Positions 1 to 7,636 of a stretch of DNA of 64,000 bases are shown here, piece by piece. Numbering within the stretch: position 1 is the first letter of the stretch; each line of letters begins with the position of its first letter. Under the pieces are notes generated by a model, which saw only the letters and a list, made by a program, of their open reading frames with translations, searched no databases and was not told the DNA's origin. Where the stretch lies: NCBI RefSeq assembly GCF_004745485.1, contig NZ_RHFG01000016.1, positions 1-64,000 on the forward strand, read 5' to 3'. This stretch comes from Brevibacterium sp. S22. GTDB taxonomy: Bacteria; Actinomycetota; Actinomycetes; Actinomycetales; Brevibacteriaceae. The translations under genes and the position numbers were made by a program.

Positions 1-111
1 TTTGCCTACGTCAAGCAATGGCGGGGGTTAGCGACGAGATACGACAAGCTCGCCATCACCTATCGAGCGGCCGTCGTGATCAGCGCGATCCTGACATGGC
101 TCCGCCAATAA
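1..111 (+). CDS. IS5-family transposase, C-terminal end (partial at window edge)
   Basis: Frame 1 is open from the first base and ends in TAA at 109-111. It encodes 36 residues containing KQWRGLATRYDKLA followed by TYRAAVVISAILTWL. That ending is the conserved C-terminus of IS5-family DDE transposases found in many actinobacterial insertion sequences, in which the final catalytic glutamate lies upstream. No start is visible because the gene enters from the left, so intactness cannot be judged. The element end must lie just right of the stop, placing an insertion sequence directly beside the MFS/LysR pair that follows. Confidence 0.82.
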   Translation, partial: FAYVKQWRGLATRYDKLAITYRAAVVISAILTWLRQ

Positions 112-112
112 A

Positions 113-124
113 GGAGACATGCCC
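113..124. repeat. possible right inverted-repeat end of the IS5-type element
   Basis: Immediately after the transposase stop is GGAGACATGCCC followed by TAG. IS5-family elements end a few bases beyond the transposase stop, and this stretch is where the terminal repeat should lie. The partner repeat is outside the window, so the boundary is a guess from position. Confidence 0.3.
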
Positions 125-164
125 TAGTCAGAGTTCTTTCAGACCAGCCGATTCACGCCGACAG

Positions 165-1445
165 TTACTTGTTCTTAGTTCTGTAGAGCCCGATCACGCC
201 GATGATCGAGAGGATGATCTGGACGATCGAAAAAGTCATTACCGACCACGGACTGTTCCCAGTCGCGTTGAGCAGCCATTGGGCAATGATCGGTGTGGTT
301 CCGCCGAAGATTGTGGCGCACAGCTGATAGGCAAGTGAAACGCCGGTGTATCGAACTCGCGCAGGGAATGCATCAGAAAGTGCGGTAGCCAGCATGGCGT
401 AGTAAGCAGTCGCGCCGATTGTGCTTATCACGATCGTTATTCCCAAGAAGATGGCATTCGTGGACTGGATCGCTAAGAACATTGGCGGTGTCACCACCAA
501 GTTGAGAACCAGACCCCAGATCAATATCGTCCTGATCCCGTACTTCTCCGATAATTTGGCCGCCATTGGCTGCCAAATGAACTGCACCACCGCAGACAGT
601 AGGATGAGATTGAGGATCACAGTGCGATCCATCCCTAGGATTCCTGTGGTCCACGAGAGCATGAAGGTGTTGTTGAAATATGCCGAGGCTATGCCCACGA
701 TTGAAGCCAGGACTCCGAAAAAGATAAATAGACCTGCGACGTTGAAAGCTTCAACGACAGGAACTCTTGGAGCCTCGCCCTTTTCCTTGACCTCAGTGAA
801 CTCTTGAGACTCCTCAACCCGGGATCGGATGACGAGCGCGACGACGACGAGCACTGCTGAGAAGATAAATGGGATCCTCCATCCCCAAGATATGAACTGT
901 TCATCGGGGAGTAGGCCGACCAGCATGAAGGCAACGGTAGAAAGAATTGACCCGGCGGGAGAACCCTGTTGAACCCACGCGCCCGCCAACCCACGTTTTG
1001 TCTCTTTCGAGTTTTCGGTAGCGAGCACGACAGCTCCGCCCCATTCGCCACCGACTGCCAGTCCTTGAATTGCACGGCAAACAATTAGCAAGATCGGGGC
1101 TACGATTCCGATCTGCCCGTAAGTTGGCAGAAGACCGATGCACGTCGTGGCGATTCCCATCATGAATAGGGTGACGATGAGAGTGTTCTTGCGTCCGAAT
1201 CGATCACCGAAATGGCTGAAAACCAGCCCGCCGATTGGACGGGCCAGGAAGCCCACCCAGAATGTGGCAAATGAAGCAAGCAATCCAGAGCCTTGAGCGA
1301 GATCGGGGTAGAACACCGTCCCGAATACGAGGGCTGCTGCGGTGCCAAACGAGAAGAAGTCATACCATTCGATCGCTGTGCCGACGAAAGCTCCGGTGAT
1401 CGAACGTCGCTGTCGCTGTTCCGCATTCTGTGTGGATACTGTCAT
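165..1445 (-). CDS. MFS transporter, metabolite:H+ symporter (MHS) family
   Basis: A 426-aa, 12-helix inner-membrane carrier. Near the N-terminus it has the MHS hallmark GTAIEWYDFFSFG, then the loop GDRFGRKNTL between helices 2 and 3 and a second-half loop before SEKYGIRTIL. The family (ShiA, ProP, KgtP, citrate carriers) imports small organic acids or betaines with protons; the substrate cannot be read from sequence. It is divergent from a LysR regulator across 137 bp, the usual arrangement for a regulator controlling a dedicated uptake gene. GC is lower than in the block starting at 2487, and an IS5 end lies 50 bp past its stop, so the pair may have been acquired together. Confidence 0.9.
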   Translation of the reverse strand: MTVSTQNAEQRQRRSITGAFVGTAIEWYDFFSFGTAAALVFGTVFYPDLAQGSGLLASFATFWVGFLARPIGGLVFSHFGDRFGRKNTLIVTLFMMGIATTCIGLLPTYGQIGIVAPILLIVCRAIQGLAVGGEWGGAVVLATENSKETKRGLAGAWVQQGSPAGSILSTVAFMLVGLLPDEQFISWGWRIPFIFSAVLVVVALVIRSRVEESQEFTEVKEKGEAPRVPVVEAFNVAGLFIFFGVLASIVGIASAYFNNTFMLSWTTGILGMDRTVILNLILLSAVVQFIWQPMAAKLSEKYGIRTILIWGLVLNLVVTPPMFLAIQSTNAIFLGITIVISTIGATAYYAMLATALSDAFPARVRYTGVSLAYQLCATIFGGTTPIIAQWLLNATGNSPWSVMTFSIVQIILSIIGVIGLYRTKNK

Positions 1446-1535
1446 GGCAGTAAGTCTCCATTGACGAAAGCTGACGCAATCCGAGGACGTAAAAATCCGA
1501 ATGCGACTGACCTCTCTACCTTACGATCAGTCTAT

Positions 1536-1548
1536 TTATGCACGCTAA
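1536..1548. promoter_or_regulatory. possible LysR-type box (T-N11-A) between divergent genes
   Basis: TTATGCACGCTAA sits in the 137-bp divergent spacer, 35 bp before the LysR start. It fits the T-N11-A consensus of LysR operators with only a three-base dyad at the ends, so support is weak. Confidence 0.3.
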
Positions 1549-1582
1549 TACTTGTTTCTGAGGCATGTGATAACTTCCGTGC

Positions 1583-2470
1583 ATGGATATCATGGCGTGC
1601 TTGAGCTTCTTGGCAGTATTCGACACGGGTTCTGCCACTGTGGCGGCACAGCGAAGATTCATTTCCCAGCCTGCGCTGTCTCGACAGATTCAGACGCTCG
1701 AGAAGAAATGCAGCACCAGTCTCTTTACCCGGTCCAAGACCGGCATGCAGCCGACACATGCAGCAAGGCAGCTCGAACCGATCATCCGTCGACTCATGAC
1801 GAACGTAAAAGATGTCGATACCGCGATCTCCGAATTTGGCCGAGACACAGTGCCTCTTACAATCGCATGTCCGATCCTCGTCGCGGAAGGGGTGGTCCTC
1901 CCCTTTGCTGCCGAAACGAACACGGTCTTGGCAGATATTGTTGAGTACCCGACCAACCGACTCCACGAGGCACTTTCACGACGCGAGGCTGACCTCTCCC
2001 TTATCCCGGCTATACCTCCACCGGAATTTGAGTCGAGGCTGCTGTACCGAATTCCCTATACCCTCCAGGTCCGTTCAGATTCGCCACTGGCACGTCGGGA
2101 ATCAATCGACGTTCAAGAGCTCTCTAATGAAAACGTGATTGTCCCAGACCGCTCGAGTGGTACTCGGCGTGAACTCGACCGCCAGCTAACGATGGCATGC
2201 GTCCGGTTTACACCTTTGCAAGAAGTCTCGCGCGCCCATATTGGCCAGGCCATGGTGAGGGCAGGTAAAGGATCGGTCATCACCGTTGATCCTCCAAAGT
2301 ACGGGCTGATTCCACTACCAGTCACAGTCTCGAGTACCGCGCTCACACTAGAGGAATGGGCCGCCTGGCCAGCGGATCACTATGCTGCGGACACGATCTC
2401 CCATTTCATTGACGAGCTGTTGACATGGATGAAGACCAAACCGATTTTCGAAACATTGGAGTTCACTTGA
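1583..2470 (+). CDS. LysR-family transcriptional regulator
   Basis: 295 aa. Residues 1-60 form the LysR winged helix-turn-helix, with the typical SQPALSRQIQTLEKK recognition region. Residues about 90-290 correspond to the periplasmic-binding-like effector domain. The ATG at 1583 places the HTH at the normal distance from the start; the ATG at 1592 would trim the first helix. LysR proteins usually activate a divergent gene in response to its substrate, here the MHS carrier at 165-1445. The inducer is unknown. Confidence 0.88.
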   Translation: MDIMACLSFLAVFDTGSATVAAQRRFISQPALSRQIQTLEKKCSTSLFTRSKTGMQPTHAARQLEPIIRRLMTNVKDVDTAISEFGRDTVPLTIACPILVAEGVVLPFAAETNTVLADIVEYPTNRLHEALSRREADLSLIPAIPPPEFESRLLYRIPYTLQVRSDSPLARRESIDVQELSNENVIVPDRSSGTRRELDRQLTMACVRFTPLQEVSRAHIGQAMVRAGKGSVITVDPPKYGLIPLPVTVSSTALTLEEWAAWPADHYAADTISHFIDELLTWMKTKPIFETLEFT

Positions 2471-2486
2471 ATCAGCGAATTGCCCT

Positions 2487-3173
2487 TCACCCGACGGCGG
2501 CGACGGCAGCATTCCAGCTTCCGTAGAACTTCCGCACCGCCGCGGCCGAGGGCACTTCGCCCTTATGCTCGGCGGCGTATTCGGTGTAGGACTTGTAGGT
2601 GGCTGCGAGACCTCGGGCTTCGCAGTCGGCGAGGAATTCGCCGATCGACTTGTCGTAGGCGGCCGAATCGAAGCGCAGCTGCCCCTTGGCTCGTCCGATC
2701 TTGTTCGTGGCCAATCCAGCGGCCTTGAGCGCATCGTTCCACGACCCGAACCTCTGCACCGCGGTCTGGCTGGTCGGCGGCCACACGGTGGCGCCCTTGA
2801 CCGATGCCGCGCCGAGTCCGCCGAGCGCCGCCTTGCGCAAAACGTCGTAGCGGCTGGCGGTGAGGCTCGGGGCCTCCGCACGGCCACGCACATACGCGAT
2901 GGCGGCGGCCACCTCGGCGAGGGTGGAGGTCACGGTCGACGCAGAACCCGCGGGCTCGTCGGCGCGATCAGAACCATCGGATTGCGCGGTCAGGGCGAGC
3001 TCCACCTCGGCAAGGATGTCCCTGTCGGCCGGGCTCAGTTGGGCGGGGTCGGCACTCGCGGGGGTGCCGGGAACGTCGGCGGAAACGAGGCTGCGCGCGG
3101 TGATGAACAGCAGCGCGCCGAGCACTGCCGGCGACGACGTGTGGGCTTTCCCGGAATCAGACATCCCCTCCAT
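2487..3173 (-). CDS. hypothetical protein with two homing-endonuclease-associated (HNH) repeats
   Basis: 228 aa. Two copies of a short DNA-binding-like repeat are visible: VQRFGSWNDALKAAGL (about 139-154) and VRKFYGSWNAAVAAVG (213-228). These match the repeat that accompanies HNH homing endonucleases, but no His-Asn-His nuclease motif is present. The N-terminal 130 residues are alanine-rich and not recognised. The start at 3173 lies one base after the stop of the upstream membrane-protein gene (TAGTATG), which suggests translational coupling; ATG at 3164 is an alternative. It is the last gene of a MerR-efflux-membrane protein series. Function is not assigned; nucleic-acid binding is inference. 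Confidence 0.72.
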   Translation of the reverse strand: MEGMSDSGKAHTSSPAVLGALLFITARSLVSADVPGTPASADPAQLSPADRDILAEVELALTAQSDGSDRADEPAGSASTVTSTLAEVAAAIAYVRGRAEAPSLTASRYDVLRKAALGGLGAASVKGATVWPPTSQTAVQRFGSWNDALKAAGLATNKIGRAKGQLRFDSAAYDKSIGEFLADCEARGLAATYKSYTEYAAEHKGEVPSAAAVRKFYGSWNAAVAAVG

Positions 3174-3174
3174 A

Positions 3175-3621
3175 CTACGATCTCAGTCGTCGGCGCGCTC
3201 CCACGACAGGACGGCCGCGGGCCTGCCGAACGACCTTCCCATCGGCCCACACACCCAAAGCGAGGACGACACCGGCGAGGATTGCGCCGATGGTCGCGGC
3301 AGCCAGGGCCGAGTCGACGATGAGCAGATACCCTCCGCCGAGGATGAGCAGTGAGGCTCCTGCGGAGACGAATCGCCCGGTGAGCGATCCGGCTGCGTCG
3401 CTGCCGTCGATGATCACGTCGATCACCGACGTGAGGACGAACCAGGCGGCGAAGACTCCGAGTGTCGCCAGGAGCGCATCGGCGAGGTCGAGTCGCATCG
3501 GCAAGCGGATCACCCAGCCGATGATGGTCGCGGAGAACGGGAGGACGACCGGCAGGCCCAGCGCCACGAGCACGAATGCCGAGAACGTCAGCGGGCGGTG
3601 GTGTCGGTGTGCGATGGTCAT
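3175..3621 (-). CDS. hypothetical integral membrane protein
   Basis: 148 aa with three or four hydrophobic segments (about 12-36, 47-70, 86-104 and 105-125) and a basic C-terminal tail rich in Arg. No family is recognised. A good ribosome site (GAGAGGAAG) precedes the ATG. It lies between the small efflux-like gene and the HNH-repeat gene on the same strand with short gaps, so the three are probably co-transcribed. Confidence 0.7.
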   Translation of the reverse strand: MTIAHRHHRPLTFSAFVLVALGLPVVLPFSATIIGWVIRLPMRLDLADALLATLGVFAAWFVLTSVIDVIIDGSDAAGSLTGRFVSAGASLLILGGGYLLIVDSALAAATIGAILAGVVLALGVWADGKVVRQARGRPVVGARRRLRS

Positions 3622-3706
3622 GGGTCTTCCTCTCTCGTGTGGTGCAGGATCGTGTGGTGCCGGGATTCGGTGGGTACCGAGTCAGGTCGTGCGGGCTCCG
3701 GGAGCT

Positions 3707-4315
3707 TCAGCCAGCGAGCAGAGTGAGCGCGCCGGTCGCGATGAGCGTGGTCAGGGTCGTCCAGGCGATGATGGCGATGCCCTGCCAGAGCAGAATCCAC
3801 GAGGTCTTCACGCCCGCACCGACGAGGATCGTCGAGGTGATCTGGGTGGGGATCGCGAGTGGCCCGAGCAGGCTCGCTCCGGGAACGCCGAACCGGGTGA
3901 GGAAGCGCTTGAACTTGATCCGGCCCTTCGATTCGGGTTTGCCCTCCTCGCCGAGGTCGTCCTCGGCAACCGTGTCACCTGCGGTGCCATCGGCCGGTGG
4001 GGCTTCAGCCGCCGTCCCGGCGCCGACACTGACTCCGGCGCCGACGGCAGCGAGCTCTCGCTTCTCGGCCTTTCGGGTGACGACGGCACGGCGGGCTCGG
4101 GCGCCGAAGAGCACGATGACGGTGACGCAGATGAAGTTGCCGATGGCGCCGGCGATTCCGGCGACGATCGGGTTCATTCCGGCCCAGACGCCGATGATCG
4201 AAGAGAGCTCTCCTTCGATGAAGGGAACGGCTCCGGCGGCGGCGATGATGAAAGGCTGGAGAAGGTCGGGAACGTGGGCGGCGAGGCCCTGGAAGAAATC
4301 GATGACGGGGTTCAT
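3707..4315 (-). CDS. small multidrug efflux-like membrane protein (COG2426 type)
   Basis: 202 aa. Two hydrophobic halves (about 15-75 and 140-200) are separated by a charged, Ala/Glu-rich cytoplasmic linker of about 60 residues. The N-terminal half carries FIEGELSS and the C-terminal half GPLAIPTQITS, as seen in the small putative multidrug export proteins distantly related to DedA/SNARE-associated membrane proteins. AGGAGG lies seven bases before the ATG. It is directly downstream of a MerR regulator on the same strand, and MerR proteins often control efflux genes. Transport has rarely been shown for this family. Confidence 0.72.
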   Translation of the reverse strand: MNPVIDFFQGLAAHVPDLLQPFIIAAAGAVPFIEGELSSIIGVWAGMNPIVAGIAGAIGNFICVTVIVLFGARARRAVVTRKAEKRELAAVGAGVSVGAGTAAEAPPADGTAGDTVAEDDLGEEGKPESKGRIKFKRFLTRFGVPGASLLGPLAIPTQITSTILVGAGVKTSWILLWQGIAIIAWTTLTTLIATGALTLLAG

Positions 4316-4440
4316 GGTGTCCTCCTGAACGGTGATCGTCAGATCCGGTCCGGTTGAGCCGGATCTCGTGGTCGATGTGTTCAGTACAGACTGTGTTCTC
4401 GGAACAGGGTCAAGCCCTCAGCGGCGAACTCAGGGAACCC

Positions 4441-5229
4441 TCAGTCTTCCTCCTCTTCGCGGATCATCTGCTGGATATAGGCGATGAACCGTTCACGGTC
4501 GGCCTCAGGGATGTCGAGAGTCGGGAAGACGGAGACAAATGCGCGCTGGACGACGTCGATCTGCGCCTTGTTATAGAGCTCGCTGATCGTGCCGATGATG
4601 GCGGCCTGCCCCATCTTCACATCGCCTTTCATCCGCGCCGTCGGTGCGAGCAGCCAGGGTTTGGCTTCGAGGCTGCGCTTCATACTGGGGGCGATCTGCT
4701 CGGCCAGCCGCGCACGAGTCTCCTCGTCGGCATCCTCGGCGAGTTCGTCGACTTCCTGGTCGTATGGGGTGGTGTCGGACATGATCGACCGCATCTCCGA
4801 CATCGCCGATTCGTCGTAGAGGCTCGAGTAGATGTTCATCAGGCTGCGGTCGGCGTGCGACATCCGCGCGGCGATGTCGATGAAACTCGAGGCCGTATCG
4901 ATCGGTGCCCCGTGCTCAAGGAGTTGGGTCACCTCGGTCCGGGCCTTCTCCAGCGCGGCGATCTGGTCGCCGAGGTCACGCTCGAGCTGCTTGAGTGCGA
5001 GCTGCTGCTGTTCGTGGTCGTCGTCGACGGAACCGATGTCGGAGAGCGGGATCCCGAGTTCGCGCATCCGCCGAAGCTGGTGGAGTCGGAGCAGGTGGGA
5101 GGCTCCGTACTGTTTGTAGCCGTTGCTCATCCGTTCGGGCTCGGTGAGCAGGCCGAGCTTGTGATAATGCCGGATGGTGTTGACCGTCGTGCCGGTCAGG
5201 CGCGCCAGTTCACTCGTGCTCCATCCCAC
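4441..5229 (-). CDS. MerR-family transcriptional regulator
   Basis: 262 aa. Residues 1-70 are the MerR winged helix (TSELARLTGTTVNTIRHYH and LLTEPERMSNGYKQYG), followed by a coiled-coil dimerisation helix around 80-105. The C-terminal 150 residues are acidic and helical and resemble the effector region of larger MerR proteins rather than a metal-binding tail; no Cys cluster is present, so a metal sensor is unlikely. It heads the series leading to the efflux-like gene and is divergent from the haloacid dehalogenase, with about 100 bp between. Confidence 0.87.
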   Translation of the reverse strand: MGWSTSELARLTGTTVNTIRHYHKLGLLTEPERMSNGYKQYGASHLLRLHQLRRMRELGIPLSDIGSVDDDHEQQQLALKQLERDLGDQIAALEKARTEVTQLLEHGAPIDTASSFIDIAARMSHADRSLMNIYSSLYDESAMSEMRSIMSDTTPYDQEVDELAEDADEETRARLAEQIAPSMKRSLEAKPWLLAPTARMKGDVKMGQAAIIGTISELYNKAQIDVVQRAFVSVFPTLDIPEADRERFIAYIQQMIREEEED

Positions 5230-5331
5230 GGTCGGTCCCCTTCGTCGGTGCCGTGTTGTTGCCGGATGCGTGCCAGTCTATGCGGTGGGCCTGACATAGA
5301 CGCTCTGGCGGCCTCGGGCTACCGTGAAACC

Positions 5332-6054
5332 ATGACAGCACGATTCGACAGGGTAGAGGCCCTGGTCTTCGATATGTTCGGCACCGTCGTCGACTGGAGG
5401 AGCAGTGTCGCCGCCGAGGTGGCCCTGCACTTGCGCAACCATGTTCCCGATCTTGATGCACATGAGTTCGCCGATCGCTGGCGAGCGCAGTACCAGCCGT
5501 CGATGGAGCGGGTGCGCAGCGGCGGGCGTGAGTTCGTCCGTCTCGATGTGCTCCATCGGGAGAACCTTGAGACCGTGCTCGCCGAGGCGGGGGTCAATCC
5601 CGCATCGATCCCGACCGGGGTGCTCGAGGAGACGAATCTCGCCTGGCATCGCCTCGATCCGTGGCCGGACGCGGTCCCCGGGTTGACCCAGCTGAAGGAG
5701 CGGTTCATCATCGCGCCGCTGTCGAACGCGAACATCCGCTTGGCTCTCGACGTGGCAAAACGCGCAGAGCTTCCGTGGGATGCGATCCTCGGCGCCGAGG
5801 TGGCTGGAGCCTACAAACCCGATCCCGCCGCGTACCTGCGCACCGCCGATGTCCTCGGTCTCGAACCCAACCAGGTCTGCATGGTCGCCGCTCACAACGG
5901 AGACCTCGCCGCCGCTGCAGAGCTCGGCCTGCGCACCGCGTTCGTCCGCAGGCCGACCGAGTACGGCCCGGCCCAGACGAGCGACCTCGAACCGACAGGT
6001 GACTGGGATGTCATCGTCGACGACTTCGAGGACCTCGCTCGTCAGATCGTCTGA
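5332..6054 (+). CDS. haloacid dehalogenase type II-like hydrolase (HAD superfamily)
   Basis: 240 aa. HAD motifs are in order: nucleophile Asp14 in DMFGTVVD, motif II Ser131 in LSNAN, motif III Lys162 in YKPDP, and an acidic motif IV at HNGD (188-191). Length and helical cap fit (S)-2-haloacid dehalogenases, which replace the halogen of 2-haloalkanoates with hydroxyl by way of an aspartyl ester. Many such proteins act on other small substrates, so the true substrate is open. The ATG at 5332 is chosen because the family begins about ten residues before the first Asp; the longer upstream frame runs antisense over the MerR gene. Confidence 0.85.
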   Translation: MTARFDRVEALVFDMFGTVVDWRSSVAAEVALHLRNHVPDLDAHEFADRWRAQYQPSMERVRSGGREFVRLDVLHRENLETVLAEAGVNPASIPTGVLEETNLAWHRLDPWPDAVPGLTQLKERFIIAPLSNANIRLALDVAKRAELPWDAILGAEVAGAYKPDPAAYLRTADVLGLEPNQVCMVAAHNGDLAAAAELGLRTAFVRRPTEYGPAQTSDLEPTGDWDVIVDDFEDLARQIV

Positions 6055-6056
6055 AG

Positions 6057-6377
6057 TCACCGCAGCTGTGCCAGGGCCTCCTCGGCGCGCTTGCGTCGAT
6101 CCTCGACCGTCATCTCCCACCAATAGTCGCCGCGCTCTCCCAGACCGTGTTTGGCGATATCCACTCGGCGCCTGGCCTGCTTGAGTTCACCCTCTGTTCC
6201 GTTCTTCTTCGCAGTGCGGACCGCGTTCCTCGCCTTTCCGAGGTGGCTCTTGAGTTCTTCGACGACCGTCGACTCCAACTCGGGGTCGGTCCGACGCCAC
6301 CGTCGCCCCTTGACGACCAGCCACTTGTCGTCGTCGGTGTACGAGTCTTCGCTCATGCGATCCGAAGAATCAGGCAT
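6057..6377 (-). CDS. conserved hypothetical protein
   Basis: 106 aa, very charged and predicted helical. It contains DDKWLVVKGRRWRRTDP (about 15-31), then KARNAVRTAKK and a C-terminal WWEMTVEDRRKRAEEAL. This pattern recurs in short conserved actinobacterial and proteobacterial proteins of unknown role, sometimes mislabelled as Tol-related. It converges on the HAD gene with a two-base gap. An Arg/Lys-rich face could bind nucleic acid, but that is speculation. Confidence 0.7.
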   Translation of the reverse strand: MPDSSDRMSEDSYTDDDKWLVVKGRRWRRTDPELESTVVEELKSHLGKARNAVRTAKKNGTEGELKQARRRVDIAKHGLGERGDYWWEMTVEDRRKRAEEALAQLR

Positions 6378-6438
6378 CGCCTGGGTCTCCTCTCAGTCAA
6401 GAACCGGCGGCGTGAGGACTGTGATCCTCCGCCCCTCC

Positions 6439-7500
6439 TCAGCGCATGGACACGAGGATCTTCACTTCGTCCTGACTCGACGTCAGACGCTCGAATCCCT
6501 CGGTGACGATGTCATCGGCCGAGATCGTCGAGGTGATGAAGGGAGCGAGATCGACTTTGCCCGAGCGCACCAGGTCGATCGCTTCGGCGTGGTCGTGGGC
6601 GTAGCCGACGCTCGCCCCGAGGACGCGGTCCTGCATCATCAGCGCTCCGGTCAGGTCGATCTGGACGGGTGCGGTGTGGATGGCGATCACCTGGAGCCGT
6701 CCCAATGCGCCGAGCACGTCGAGGAGCTGGCCCACGACAGGAGGGGCGCCGGCGGCGTCGAAGGCCAAGTCGGCCATCGCGCCGTTGGTCTGGTCGGAGA
6801 CGACAGCACCGAGGTCGTCCTGCGTGGGGTCGACGACGACGTCGGCGACTCCCGAAGTCTGCGCCTTTGTACGACGTGCCGCGGAGACTTCGCTGACGAC
6901 CGTCGTCAGTCCCTTGGCCTTGAGCACCGCTGCGACGAGGAGGCCGATCGGCCCGGCTCCTCCGACGACGGCAACCTGTCCGGCAGCAGCATTGGTCTGG
7001 TTGACGCCGTGGACGGCCACCGCAAGGGGTTCGATCATGGCGGCCTGGTCGAGTGGCATGTCGCCGACAGAGTGGACCCACTGGGATTCGACGACGATGT
7101 GTTCACTCAGACCTCCTCCGCGGCCGGAGATGCCGATGAATCCCATCTGCTCGCAGAGGTTGTAAGCGCCTTTCCGGCAGGCAGGGCAGGTGCCGTCAAC
7201 CATGAGCGGCTCAACGACGACGGAGTCGCCGACGGTGACGTGGTCGACTCCTTCACCGACTTCCTCGACGACGCCTGAGAACTCGTGACCGAGCACGACG
7301 GGAAGGGTCTCACCGTAGAGAGGATGAGCCTCCTCGGCGGTGGGGGCCGGAGGGATCGGACCATCGTGGTACAGGTGCAGGTCGCTGCCGCAGATGCCGT
7401 TGAACGCCGGTGCGATCTTCACCGTCCCCGGTCGCACCTCGGGCTCTTCGATCTCCTCGACGCGGAGATCTTCCTTGCCGTAGTACCGCACTGCCTTCAT
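6439..7500 (-). CDS. zinc-dependent alcohol dehydrogenase, 2,3-butanediol dehydrogenase type
   Basis: 353 aa, medium-chain dehydrogenase/reductase. Catalytic zinc ligands are Cys37 (ICGSD), His72-Glu73 (GHEFSG) and Glu157. The structural zinc loop keeps Cys105, Cys108 and Cys116, but the first position is Asp102. The Rossmann NAD site is GGAGPIG (180-186). The GHEFSG and MIEPLAVA signatures resemble (R,R)-2,3-butanediol or sorbitol-type dehydrogenases, which interconvert vicinal diols and hydroxyketones. ATG 7500 is preferred over GTG 7509 because AAGGAG lies eight bases upstream of the ATG. It stands alone between the conserved hypothetical gene and the CynX-type transporter. Confidence 0.87.
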   Translation of the reverse strand: MKAVRYYGKEDLRVEEIEEPEVRPGTVKIAPAFNGICGSDLHLYHDGPIPPAPTAEEAHPLYGETLPVVLGHEFSGVVEEVGEGVDHVTVGDSVVVEPLMVDGTCPACRKGAYNLCEQMGFIGISGRGGGLSEHIVVESQWVHSVGDMPLDQAAMIEPLAVAVHGVNQTNAAAGQVAVVGGAGPIGLLVAAVLKAKGLTTVVSEVSAARRTKAQTSGVADVVVDPTQDDLGAVVSDQTNGAMADLAFDAAGAPPVVGQLLDVLGALGRLQVIAIHTAPVQIDLTGALMMQDRVLGASVGYAHDHAEAIDLVRSGKVDLAPFITSTISADDIVTEGFERLTSSQDEVKILVSMR

Positions 7501-7636
7501 TGTCCGCACTCCTTAATGATTCGTCCTGATTCCGAACGTACTCCGCCCAGATCAGACCGGCAATGGCAATCAGCCGAAGGTGACTCAGCTCGCTCCCCCA
7601 CCGGCCGGCACCGCCTTCAAAACGCCACCACCCGAA

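Noticed and set aside
3290..4357. 355-residue plus-strand frame over the efflux and membrane-protein genes
   Set aside because: Antisense to two genes with membrane helices and good ribosome sites; residue content is shadow-like.
4354..5331. N-terminal extension of the haloacid dehalogenase frame to 566 residues
   Set aside because: The extra 326 residues run antisense over the MerR gene and are low-complexity; the dehalogenase motifs begin right after ATG 5332.
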